Source: Raphanus sativus (Eukaryota > Streptophyta > Magnoliopsida > Brassicales > Brassicaceae). From it: DNA of 64,000 nucleotides. Shown piece by piece: positions 11,301 through 22,318 of this stretch; position 1 is the stretch's first letter; each line of letters begins with the position of its first letter. The notes below the pieces were generated by a model. That model had not been told where the DNA came from and searched no databases. It saw only the letters and a list, made by a program, of their open reading frames with translations. Location of the stretch: the NCBI RefSeq assembly GCF_000801105.2, contig NC_079516.1, positions 20,683,043 through 20,747,042 of the forward strand, read 5' to 3'. The position numbers and the translations under genes were made by a program.

Positions 11301-12326
11301 TTATGATATATATCTTTCCTGAATCTAAAATTATTAACACTTTTGGAATATTTCGTACCTTAAAATTTGTTATTTCTTAGTGTATATATGCTTTCCACTT
11401 AGGCTCGGATTACTAAATTTTATAGTTACTAAAATGGGTCTGGTATCATTGTTCATCTTGATTCTAGTGTGTCAATTTGTTTTTGTTTGGACTTTGGACA
11501 ACGACCGGTTTAGTTTGTATTTAATAAATTTCTTATGAAATATACTTTTTATATTGATGGTTATATAATGGCTAGGATTTATGGCATGAAGGAGCAAGAA
11601 TAATAACGGTGGCAGGTTTGCCACCAATTGGGTGTTTACCAATTGTTATAACCGTGTTCTCCGGCGAACCTTTGACCAACCGTCGTTGTATTGACCGTTT
11701 CTCCACCGTGGCCATAAACTACAATTTCTACTTACAAAAAGAATTGGACCTCATGCAAAAAAGTTTGGCCCACCTTGGGTCCAAGATCTTTTACCTAGAC
11801 GTGTACAACCCACTCTATGAGATCATTCTTGATCCTCGAAAATTCGGTAAGCAAGCACATTAACCCATTAATACTCTGTGGATACAGTTTTAGCCTTTTG
11901 GGATAATCAAAAAAAAATAAATCCAAGATAATATACGGCATTTTAAGAAATAAGAAAGTATTATTTTCTATCAAAAATTCAGGCTTAAGAGTTTATGTTT
12001 TGGATTTACATTTTGATGCAAGTTTTAGGGTTTAGGAATTTTAAGAATTTTCGTTACTTTTCGTTGTACCAATGTGAGTTCTTCTTTTAACATATATATA
12101 CAATATTTATATATATTTGCATGTTATAGGATTTGAAGAAGTGAGCAGGGGATGTTGTGGAATTGGATACTTAGAGGCATCGGTCTTGTGCAATCCAAAG
12201 TCATATTTGTGCTCTAATACATCTGCTTATGTCTTTTTTGATTCCATCCATCCAAGTGAGAAGACTTACTTTATCCTCTTTAAGGCACTCCGACCAATTA
12301 TTGATTCCTTTCTCGGTTCTTTCTGA
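8304..12326 (+). CDS. GDSL esterase/lipase 1 (At5g45960-like), five exons
   Basis: Secreted SGNH-family ester hydrolase; the natural substrate is unknown. Exons inferred by frame and GT/AG sites: 8304-8613, 8692-8822, 10756-10989, 11576-11846, 12130-12326, giving 380 aa. The start at 8304 gives a hydrophobic signal peptide (about residues 10-28). An upstream ATG at 8259 in the same frame would put polar residues before it. Block I FGDSTVDPGNNN has the nucleophile Ser at about 59. [10 protein letters not shown] (block II), GTNDF (block III) and DSIHP (catalytic Asp/His) are all present. Exon number and length match the family, so the gene looks intact. Intron 2 is unusually long (1.9 kb). It contains a damaged copy of exon 3 and a hAT element. 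Assignment to At5g45960 rests on recalled gene order. Confidence 0.9.
9641..10112 (+). pseudogene. Duplicated exon 3 fragment of GDSL lipase 1, split by a hAT element
   Basis: The stretches 9641-9701 and 10059-10112 match exon 3 (about 10797-10905). Shared words are ttggaaaacaaaatatgg and gcaggaaccaacga. The match decays at both ends and no clean splice sites or frame remain. The copy was split later by the 349 bp element at 9702-10050. It is a partial tandem duplication of the gene, not an alternative exon as far as can be seen. Confidence 0.8.
9702..10050. mobile_element. Short non-autonomous hAT element, 8 bp TSD
   Basis: The ends are inverted: CAGTGCCGTGCC left and CAGAGGCGTGCC (reverse complement of the right end). 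The perfect 8 bp duplication CATAAAAG lies at 9694-9701 and 10051-10058. Both are hAT hallmarks. At 349 bp with no coding, it is a hAT-type MITE within intron 2 of GDSL lipase 1. Confidence 0.9.
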
Positions 12327-13140
12327 AAATTATAATTAGTTAATACATCTGATTGTCACTATTAGATAATTGATCAGTTGATCCTAAATACACTGATATC
12401 ATGTTTGGTGATGAAATGTAGTGATGGCTTATGTAATAATAATACAAATTGAAATCAAATGAAATTTATAAGTTACTAGATATGCTGTTTCTTTTGTTCC
12501 GTTCATAGAAATTAATTAAAAGAACCAAATCAAAATTATAACGGAAACAAACCTACATTACATCTCTTGATCAATTTGTTTTGTAGTTATAAACCCGAGT
12601 GTGCAAATTCAATGGCACACACTAAGATTTATAACTAAATAAAAATTTGAAAAATTAAGTGAGATATTTCTCATGTTATCAATTATGATATTTGTCACAT
12701 ATTTATTCTCTAGCCTAAAGATATAACAGCTTTTAGTCTAATTCAATCACAACCACATTTTTCATACACTATGATAATAATATGAACTTGTAACATATTA
12801 TAAACAAATTCTAGCATCTTGCAATTCATTCAAAGAATTGTAATCATAATGCAGGAAACTTTGAAAGTTTGTTATAGCTTCCTTAATCATGATATTATCT
12901 CTGATTTGCATATAAGTCTCTGGTACTATTACTACTTTTTCTTAAATGTTGTTTACAAAAAAAAATCGGTAAGGGCTGACAAATTAAATTAAGCTGCACT
13001 AATTATAAGACTTACCAAACCCAGTTGAAAATTTACAAAACAGTCAACGCAAGGAAAAGCTATTTGTTTGCTATTGGTAGCAGTGAGCATGATTATATGT
13101 TCCACATTATTCCTCCGGAATAACTAAATAAATTAATTTC
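12327..13140. other. 3' flank of GDSL lipase 1, gene-free
   Basis: The 3' UTR probably ends near the AT-rich stretch around 12420-12450. Otherwise no feature is recognised. Confidence 0.4.
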
Positions 13141-13144
13141 ATAT

Positions 13145-16136
13145 CATCCCCTCGGTTTTCTATTACGATCAATGGGGAGCTTGCTGGCTTTTTTGTGGGT
13201 AAGAAAGGGTAAAGGAAAGGGGACTCTATCTCTCCTTACCTATTCATTATGGTAATGGAAGCTCTATCCAAAATGGTAGAAGAGGCAGTGGACCAAGGAC
13301 GCATTCGACTGCATCCAAAATGCACAGACCCTCTTTTTTTTCATCTATTGTTTGCTGATGATTTACTAATCTTTTTTGATGGGTCTCGCTATTCTATCAC
13401 CGGTATCTTGGATGTAACAGTTTAAGGAGTATAGTGGGCTGGATATGAACCCCGCAAAGTCAAAACTGTTTTTTGGAGGATATTTGGACATACATAAGTC
13501 AATTCTGAGTGATCTATTTGATATTAAACTTGGCTCATTCCCTGCTCGGTACTTGGGTCTACCGCTGAAATCCGGCCGTATTAGTCAAGCAACCCTGCAG
13601 CCTTTCATAGAGCAGTCACATCTAAGATCCACGACTGGACAATGAAATACTTATCCTTTGCTGTGAAGATCCGTCTTGTCTCTTCGATTATTTATGGGAA
13701 AGTAAACTTCAGGAGCTCTGTCTATACATTACCAAAGAGTTTCTATGCAATATTGACTCTCTTTGTGCCTCGTTTCTATGGAGTAATAAATCCTTTCCAT
13801 CTCGAGGTGCAAGAGTTGCTTGGAAGGATATCTGCATGCCAAAGGAGGGGGGGGGATCTAGGAATAAGATTGTTGGAAGATTTTCAAGTGGTGTTTCAGC
13901 TCAAGCATGCTTGTAAGTATTTCACTAATGCTGACTCTCTGTGGGTGAGGTGGTTAAAATCGAATGTTTTCCACTGGAGACCTTTCTGGTTAATGGAGGA
14001 TTCAAACAGGTTGTCAAAACCAGTGCGGAGTATGTTGGGAGGTTAAGGACAAGCTGGTGGATTTCTTAAGATGCCAGATAAACAACGAATAGACAGCTTT
14101 GTTTTGGCATGATTCTTGGTGTGATTTGGGTCCGTTTTTGAGCTTCGTTGGAGATACATGGCCTCATCAGCTGCGGCTTAGGCTGACTGCAACAGTTGCT
14201 GAAGTTATCAGAAATGGATCTTGGAATCTCCCTTCAGCAAGATCACAACAATCTGAACTGCTGCAAATTGCTCTTACTGAGATTCAACCTTCAAATTCAG
14301 AGCTCAGAGAAGATTTGTTTCTCTGGATCCAGTCAAATGGCTCCTTTGGTTCTACTTTCTCCTCCAAGACAACATGGGACTTAGTTAGACACTCATCTCC
14401 ACCTCAGCAGTGGCATAAGGTTATCTGGTTCAAGGAGCATATCCCTAGAAACTCTTTCATTGCTTGGCTAGCTCTTCTTCGTCGACTGCTAAAACGTGAT
14501 CGGTTGAGGCGCTGGGGGATGAATGTCCTGGATCAATGTGTTCTCTGTTCCTCGGCTCAGGAAACACACCAACATCTATTTTTTGAGTGTCGATTCTCTA
14601 GCATCATTTGGTATTTGTTTGCTGAAAAAGTCGCTCCTAACCCGCCGCAAGACATTCACTATGTCGCTGCTTGGATCAACATGACTAGAACATATCTTTC
14701 ACTGCAGGCTCGGTGTATCCTTAAGCTCATATTTGATACACTAAAAATGAATCCTTGCTACTGCCAAGTTAACAGTTGCAATTGTAGTAATTGAGATTCA
14801 AATCCAGAGGACCAGTCTACACTCTAGTTCTATGAGTTCCGAAATCAAGCTAAGAAGAAGATAAAGATTTGGTTTTAAAAGGTGACGTAGAGAACAAGTA
14901 AAAGCACAAGCGATTAATTCAAGTTAAAAGGAGTTAATCTAGGATGAATGCGAGTGATCTCAATCACGACCGAGCAACTATTCAGGTTCGATACAGTTCT
15001 ATCTAGAACTCGGAGAACAGGCTAGAACAACACACTGTCGTGTAGTTGATCCTTTCACCGATCAGGCCCAGCTCCTAAGATGTCGCTTGGTCTGAGATCT
15101 GATGGTGAACCTTAATGAACGACTCCGATTTGTTCACAATGCACCTTAACATCTACTTTCGTGTGGCTAAGGATGCAGTGCTCATTCATACAGGATCTAG
15201 CAACCTATTACACTTTTGATGCACAGATTTACTTGGGATCAAACGCTAGATGATCAGTTTAACGCAGGCATGAAACAATGAATGAATGAAGATTTACTAA
15301 ATGATAACCTATCTATGCTCAGTCGCGAATGCACTCTATCACCCTAGATCAACAGTCGACTACTCAATCATGATGCAAAGAAGAACAACAGATGAAACTG
15401 AAATACTCATGATCAGATTAAGAAGAAATAAACTAGGGTTCAGGTTGTTCTCTCGAGGGAGATGAGAGCCGTCGCCCTTACAAAAGCTTGAATCCAAAAG
15501 TATGAAACTTGTCTCTTGCAAAACTAGCGTAAAAAAAATAGAAAATAGACATATGGCGTTTTTATATGGAGGCGCCAATCAGAAGAAAATAGATTAGGGC
15601 AACAGGGCTTAAATTCCCGAAATAGGAGTTTCCATATTCGTCTGGAACAATCTCCGGATCATTCCGTCTGCTTGTTCCGCTTGCGATAGAACAGTCTCGG
15701 GACTGTTCTCTTGAGTGTTCTCCGCAGGAATGCTCCAAAACGACTTCTTTTCATCAAGCACCTTCTCTTCTTCCTTCTACTAACTCCAGACCTGTAAAAG
15801 GTCAAAAAGGACTAGACTGACACGAATTAGTGACTTGAAACAAATGAAAACATATATACAATGATGTGAAAAACACCATATATCAATATTCCAAGCCACC
15901 ATTACATGATATGGAAGGAACAGAACATGAGGTTATTCTCTGCCAGGTTCTCATCGGCGCAAATGATCAGAGCTGCAGTGGATCGCCGAATCCGTGACAG
16001 GTTGCTCTCCATCAAGTCTTCTCCCCGGGTCCAGCCTTCTCTCCTCTTCTTTTTCTTCTTCTGCACTAGATCGCCATGATGATCCCTTTTTGTATGTCTT
16101 TTTGTACTGGATTGTTTATGTTCGTTTATGGTGTAA
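13145..16136 (+). mobile_element. Decayed LINE (non-LTR retrotransposon), interrupted by a solo LTR
   Basis: Broken frames carry the second half of a LINE reverse transcriptase. FSITINGELAGFF and GDSISPYLFIMVMEAL are followed by the catalytic FADDLLIFFDG (about 13351-13383). Thumb-like sequence (KLFFGGYL, GLPLKSGRI) and a zf-RVT domain (PRNSFIAWLALLRRL, CVLC..., HLFFEC) run to about 14640. The last piece (IWKEQNMRLFSARFSSAQ) resumes at 15905 after the solo LTR and stops near 16077. There are several frameshifts and stops. Endonuclease and ORF1 are missing, so it is 5' truncated and dead. Confidence 0.85.
14734..15885. mobile_element. Solo LTR, Athila-like Ty3/Gypsy
   Basis: A 1152 bp segment starts TGATACACTAAAAATG and ends CATATATCA, with a perfect 5 bp duplication ATATT (14729-14733 and 15886-15890). 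The TGATA...TATCA ends and length fit Athila-type LTRs. It splits the LINE C-terminal domain, whose coding resumes right after the right-hand duplication. No internal retroviral-like genes are present, so it is a solo LTR left by recombination. The family name is from recall. Confidence 0.85.
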
Positions 16137-16391
16137 GAACATCCTCAATCCAAAGAGCTTAAATTAGGGTGCTTAATTTTTTTTTTGCTTTTTCAGATTA
16201 AAAAAAAAGTGAACCAATCGCGGACCGCCACATATTAATGGGGCCCGCAAACAGTTTGAGCAACACCAGATCTGCGACCGTTAATCAAGCGCTTCTTCTT
16301 CTTCTTCTTTCTTCTTCTTCTTCTCTTTCCTTCTTTTTCTTAATTAAAAAATCCTAAGTTACTTCCTAATCTCCTTGCATTGAGGATGCTC
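16137..16391. mobile_element. Tourist-like (PIF/Harbinger) MITE, TAA TSD
   Basis: Inverted ends GAACATCCTCAATCC and GAGCATCCTCAATGC (reverse complement of the right end) are flanked by TAA on both sides (16134-16136, 16392-16394). The 255 bp body includes a CTT-rich run at about 16290-16330. It sits at the 3' edge of the LINE. Confidence 0.75.
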
Positions 16392-16394
16392 TAA

Positions 16395-17260
16395 TAAGAT
16401 GTTAAAAACATGTAAACTTTTTCAAAAAATGTATGAATTTAATATGATTACCAAAAACGACAACAAAAAATTAAAATGCATAATTTTTATTCCGTGGAAA
16501 AATAAAGCCTCATGTGTCAAGTAAAAAAAGGTTTAGCAAAAAATTAAAAAAGGGTACGCATAGGTAACTCAACCGTTTTTCAATCAAAGCCATGATCCCC
16601 ACCTTTTTACGTGTAAATGGTTTAGGGCTAACTGAATAAAATTTAAAATCTTCTCTTTTTTTTTGCATTGAACTATAAAATCTTTAACAACAATTTTTTT
16701 GTACAAACTGATGTTAGTTCTGGCTGGTTTCTTCATATCTTTTTTTTTTCTTTTTCTGCATCAATTTGAATTTTTTATCATTCATTGCATGAATTATTTT
16801 TGTATGCCGGCTTCATCACTAAGTTTCATGACGAGTTCATAAGAAAACTTATTATGCAAAATCTGAGCTAACAAAAGAAAAACATTAAGCATCGATTTTT
16901 GTATTGTTGAGTTTTTTGAAAATATTTTAGTACGCTGCAGATATGTATCAGAAATCAAAGCTAAAAAGAAAAAGAAAAAGAAGACAAAAAATATGAGGAA
17001 TTAGTTTCAAAAAAAAAATGAGGAATCAAAGAAAAGTTTGGATGAGATATGTTTTGAGTAAAGTTGGTGAAGGTTTGAAGGTAATGGATAGATAGAGTTG
17101 CAGAACGTTTTTTTGTCAGCAAGAGTTGCAGAACGTTTAACCATTCAAAATTCAGGTAAACAATAATTTTAGTTACTTTTTAGTTTTGTCACTTTAAATT
17201 AAATTTCTAATCATTTTCTGTAATTAGTTTTAAAATTCCTTAAAAAAATATATACAATAG
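16395..17260. other. Gene-free AT-rich stretch
   Basis: Only a micro-retroposon at 17094-17138 is recognised. Confidence 0.4.
17094..17138. repeat. Micro-retroposon with 17 bp target duplication
   Basis: AGAGTTGCAGAACGTTT at 17094-17110 and 17122-17138 flanks only 11 bp (ttttgtcagca). Confidence 0.6.
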
Positions 17261-17277
17261 TTTTTTAATGACTATCT

Positions 17278-17598
17278 CCTATTCTGGCAACTTCTCCGCT
17301 CACCGCATTGTTGGGAGATCTATGCATTTCTAGAGACGGTTTTCAAATGTTTTCAAAACCCATTAGTTGGGTCATTCAACTTCGTTTTCGATTTTTTTGT
17401 ATTCGTTCGAACGCGGGTTTTAGGATTAAAAGTGAAGATCTTCTACAGGATTCTTTTCTTCTTAGCCACCTTTATTTTTTGTTTTGTTTTTGTTTTAGTT
17501 GTGTTAGCTTCTACATTTATCATCGAGTATTTCTTTGGTTGTAACCGACTTGTATCATCAGATGTTTCATTTTAATATAAGAATTTGTTGTCCAAATT
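17278..17598 (+). mobile_element. Short LINE-type retroposon with 17 bp TSD
   Basis: The 321 bp insert is flanked by TTTTTTAATGACTATCT (17261-17277 and 17599-17615). It ends in LINE-like 3' sequence (tttcattttaatataagaat). The frame at 17308-17544 is not similar to anything I recognise. It is read as the 3' untranslated end of a truncated LINE. Confidence 0.6.
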
Positions 17599-17883
17599 TT
17601 TTTTAATGACTATCTAAAAACAGAAAATAGTTAAAGTTTTTAAATAAACACTTTTCCTGAAATACTTAATTAATAATTCAAAGAATCAAAAATTTAATCA
17701 TAAAAATCAAATTTTCATCTCAATATTTTTGGAAAATATTGCAAACATGTAACCATTTTAAAATTAATATCAAAAGTTTTGTTTAACCCCTCCTCCTTTC
17801 AACCCATTTGTTTAAATTTGAATGCACCATAAAATATTTGACATAAAACAATTTAATTCTAAGTGAAAATTATACCATGATCA

Positions 17884-17957
17884 AATAATGTTGAAGACAG
17901 TAAAATATTTTTTTTTTGTTTGCCGTTAAAAAAAAATAATGTTGAAGACAGTAAAAT
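17884..17957. repeat. Micro-retroposon with 23 bp target duplication
   Basis: A 23 bp direct repeat (17884-17906 and 17935-17957, containing gttgaagacagtaaaat) flanks 28 bp with a T run, gtttgccg and an A run. Confidence 0.6.
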
Positions 17958-18084
17958 TAACATGTGCTTAGCATGGGTGTTGATACTAGTATTGTATAAA
18001 AATCCCTAATGAGTCCGGTGTACCGGAAACAGTTGAGTCCAATAACATATGATTTAAAATAAAGGATTCTAATAACAATAGATT

Positions 18085-18840
18085 TAAAGGAGGAGGGCAA
18101 GCAGAGAAAAGAATTGTTGAAGCGCTAGACTTGCATCTCCGACGAACACGAGCTGGCTACAAGATCTGAAAACTCCGCAACTTCACTCTGAGTTGGTGGG
18201 TGTTTGTAGCCGACCTGTCGATCCATTCACGGTGTCGCTTCAACGGTTGAGCTGCTCCAAGAGGTGACCCTCAACCACAAACGCCGGGATCTCGAAATTC
18301 TGACTCTCACCATTGTCTTCGTAGACTCCATTGACGCATTGCCGTCACAGAATGACCTAGAGCACCAAACAAACCTAAAGATTCATCCTGTCAAGACCAG
18401 ATAAGATTCCAACATGCTTGAAAGAACCACCATCTGATGGAAGAAGTTTCCGTCACCGAAACTCTCACAACCATCAATAAAAATTCTAGCCCAAGTGACT
18501 GACTTGCGATTTATAAGCCGCTTCTTCACCATTTTCAGCTGAGAGCACCGACCAACAATACCGGCGAGACACCAAAGCCAGAGCTATCCTCTAGTTCACC
18601 ACACTAGGGACCAAACGAGATCTTGGCGAAGGAAGATGCGCCGCCAAGTACAAAATGAGCCGTATATCTTCATCGGGGATGATGAATTGATGACCGAAGC
18701 CGATAAAAAAAAGGAGATAGAGGTTCCATTTCACCGGGCCGGTGACCAGAGACGATCACCCAAACACAAAAAGATGAAAGAACTCTAGAAAAAGAAAAGA
18801 ACGTGTGAAGGCCATTCAAAGCTTTGATGTAAAAATGCTT
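18085..18840. other. GC-richer unidentified segment, probably transposon-derived
   Basis: The composition (cgacgaacacgagctgg, gatcacccaaacac) differs sharply from the AT-rich surroundings. No long frame survives on either strand. On the minus strand it resembles the 5' untranslated part of a plant LINE, but no diagnostic domain is visible. Confidence 0.35.
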
Positions 18841-19496
18841 TGATGTAGTGTGTTTATATTTAATCGGTTCTTATTAAGCTAATTCTACACCCTTCTGTGG
18901 GACTCGAAACACAAACCTACCTTATGATGTAAAAATATTAATGAACCTTTAATCAAATCACTAGACTAAGAAGACTTTCTATTCTTGTTTCTTGTTTAAT
19001 CAAGGCTATAACAAATAACAACCATTTTAGAATCAAAGTAATTGATCACTTGACTGCTATCAAATTATAGATTCGACGCCAACCTTATCAAATAAGAAAA
19101 AGATAGATTCAATTCTAAATCAGAAAAATTAGGGTTAATAAAAGAGATCGATCATTTATAAATAGGATGTGGATGTCTTAAAATGGAGCTTCAAAAGACA
19201 AATAGAGAACGTAATCATTGTGCGGTAAAGTACTTATAATATCATAAGGATAAGCTCTATGTTTGTGTTCGGATCGGTAATCACGAGGGCCAGTTTTCAA
19301 ATTTGCTTACAGATACACTTTGGTTTAATACATTTCCAAAGTAATTTTTTTTTATATTTTCTTTGTAAAATAGAAAATTTCTGTAACAGAGATATAAATT
19401 GCACAAATGTATTCTCTTATAATAGCAATTTTCAAAATATATAATAACTAATAGAGATTGCTATTTTTTCCCTAAGTATAGAGGAAAGATATAGTA

Positions 19497-19897
19497 CTTT
19501 AGAGGGTTTTGAAGGTTTACTAGGAGTTAGGAATACGAGGGCTAGTCAATCCCCGTTACATGCAGAAGTCGAAGCTCTTATTTGGGCGATGGAGTGTATG
19601 AGGAATTTAAGGCAATTTAATGTTACATTTGCAACGAATTGTTCTCAATTGGTGAAGATGGTTTCAGAACCAGAAGAATGGCCAGCATTTGCGAGTTACT
19701 TAGAAGACATCAAGAGTCTGAAGAGAAGTTTCAACAGCTCAGAGATTATTCATATACCACGGACGCAAAACAACAAGGCGGATAGCTTAGCACGCAGTGT
19801 GAGGCAACAAACGTCGTTTACTGTCCATATGGATACAGAACACCCAGTTTGGTTTACAGAGTCCACATGAGTCTGTAAAATGGTCGACAAAAAAAAA
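19497..19897 (+). mobile_element. Truncated LINE carrying an RNase H (RVT_3) domain
   Basis: The frame 19524-19867 reads LHAEVEALIWAMECM, then NSSEIIHIPRTQNNKADSLA. This is the plant RNase H-like RVT_3 pattern: the conserved Glu in AEVEAL and the Asp in NKADSLA are kept. Upstream D-containing strands are missing. The insert is flanked by a 17 bp duplication with one mismatch (19480-19496, 19898-19914, agaggaaa/gatatagta type) and ends in an A run. It is therefore the 3' end of a LINE that carries RNase H at its C terminus, 5' truncated on insertion. Confidence 0.75.
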
Positions 19898-20149
19898 AGA
19901 GGAAATATATAGTAATCTCTATTTTAGAAGAATAAATAGCAATGAATTAGAATAAAACTGACTATAAATGCTATTATAGAGACAAAAATTGTAATAAGAT
20001 GGAGAATCTCTCAACCGCATATGTTTTAAAAAAATGATTTGCATAGAAACAATTTTACGACTTCATACTGTTTAAACTTTTTTGAAGTTATAATAATTTT
20101 AAAAAATATTTGCATAGAAACAATTTGCTTATATTTTGCAATTATTTTT

Positions 20150-21370
20150 GAGAAAATGTCATTTAAATCATCAACTTTCAAATTTGGTTGAAATAAAGCA
20201 TCAATTTTTCGGTAAGCAAAAAGAACACTCAACTTTTATTGACGAGCTATTTTAGTCATAAACTTTTGTTGACTATATTATTTTAGACATATCGTTAGTC
20301 AACAATTATAGTTGACTATCAGTATGCCTAAATGACTTTTAAAGTTGATTTTTTTTTGGCACAAATATAAATCAAATTTTTTTTTCAAAAAGATGAAAAT
20401 TAAATTTTAGAATAAATTATTTACTAACAAGATAATATTATACATAAAAATATTAAATAAATAAAATATTTTTTATTATTTTCTTCAAAATAAAATGTAA
20501 ATGTTTTTATTTATATTCTAAAATAGTTAGTTAACATATCATTAGTTTAATACTTTTGTAATTATTTATTATATTTATATTACTTTTGTAACTATTCAGA
20601 TAGTCCTAATTGGATTATGATTCATAATTTTTATTGTCTGTAAAATATTAATATATTTTTATTCTCACAAAAATAAAAAAATTAATGGTATTCTAATTAT
20701 GTAGCTATATTTTGGATCTTCACAGTTTTTGGTGGAATTTATTTATAATTAAAATGCAGAAGTAATATTGTAACACATTTATAGGAATGATATAAATTTT
20801 GTTTTGGATAACTATTTTCGTTTGAAAATAAAAAGTTGAACTAGCACTTCACTAAAAATAATTTGACGTCAATATTATAAAACATAATCCCAATAAGATT
20901 ATATAAATAATTACGAAAATTGATCATAGATAATTATAAAAGTTTTTGATAATTATTTTAAAATTAATTTATTAATTACTCGTTGGTTAACTAATTATTT
21001 GAAAATATAAATAAAAATATATAAACTTTTACTTTGATAAATGAAAAAAAAATGGATTGAATTGTTTCTTATTTCATTATTAGTATTATAGTTATTAAAT
21101 ATATATTTTAAATATTTAAAATTTAATATTTTGAAAAAAGTGTTGATTTATTTTTGTGCCAAAAAGGCATCAACTTTATAAGTCATTTTAGACATAACGT
21201 TAATCAACTATAATTGTTGATTAACGATATGCCTAAAATGATATGGTCAACGAAAGTTTTAGATTAAAATGGATCGTTAATAAAAGTTGAGTATTTTTTT
21301 AGCTTACCGAAAAATTGGTGCTTTATTTCAACCATATTTTAGAGTTGATGATTTAAATGACATTTTTTCC
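20150..21370. mobile_element. Non-autonomous Mutator-like element with long TIRs
   Basis: Terminal inverted repeats of about 220 bp (20150-20370 and 21145-21370) start GAGAAAATGTCATTT and GGAAAAAATGTCATTT. They are flanked by the perfect 10 bp duplication AATTATTTTT (20140-20149, 21371-21380). Each arm contains an inner palindrome around gttagtcaacaattatagttgac. The 0.8 kb centre is AT-rich and non-coding. Confidence 0.9.
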
Positions 21371-21380
21371 AATTATTTTT

Positions 21381-22318
21381 ACTATAAGCTCTACTGTGTT
21401 ATATTTATCATAGAAACGAATGAAAGAACCAAATGAAAAGTGTAACTGAAAAAACATTGGTCTACTAACAAACTGATCGTTACATACAAAAAAAAACTTT
21501 GTTATTAGGACCCATATACTCTTCTTTATCAAATTTATTTTCTTATTTATATAGCTAAAATTTTATGAAAATGTACAATGTTGGAGATGGATTTGACAAT
21601 TTTATCAAAGCCTTCTTAAATTCAAATCGGACCATTTAATAATTTCAAAAAAAAAAAATGGAAGTCGACAAAGAATAGGAAGTTAACAGAAAAAAAAATC
21701 GGCGTAGAATAGAACATTGTGATAAAGTGCACAATACCTTAAAACAAAAAGAAAAGCTTAGAAGAAAAATGAAAAGACACTGACTAACTTATACACATAA
21801 AGAGGCTCGCAAGTCTAAATGATCATCTAAAAACATCTACAAGCACCTCGACAGCTTCCTACACAAAGAGAACTCTCCTAAACGTCACTCTGTGACTTAA
21901 ACGCATAATAGTGAATTACGATTTGGCTTGATCCTTTTTCAAATGGTATGTAGGAAGTCTTTAATCGGGTTTAACTATAATAAACAAATCCTCTTTTATG
22001 TTCATTCTCCGAGTTCTGATCTCAATACGTAAACTTCTCTTAAACCGTCAATCAAAATCGTGCTCTTATCAAATACTCCTATTCCAGATTCACCAAATAC
22101 AAGTTCATAATTACAGCTTCTTTAAATTTATAAAATAGTTCTAAATTTGTAAGAGAATGATACTTTTCTCAAGAATAATATTTTCACATAATTATTTTCT
22201 AGTTTGAAACATTAGAGATAAGTATATAACATATCTTTCAATCTTTGTCTATTACATTATGGGACATAACTTTAAATTATTCGTACACGATGATAGTAAT
22301 GCGAAAATACAACATATT
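21381..22318. other. Gene-free stretch, 3' flank of GDSL lipase 2
   Basis: No repeat or gene is recognised. It contains the probable 3' UTR of the minus-strand gene near 22200-22318. Confidence 0.4.

Noticed and set aside
15360..15578. 72-codon minus-strand frame
   Set aside because: Lies within the Athila-type solo LTR and has no domain; chance frame.
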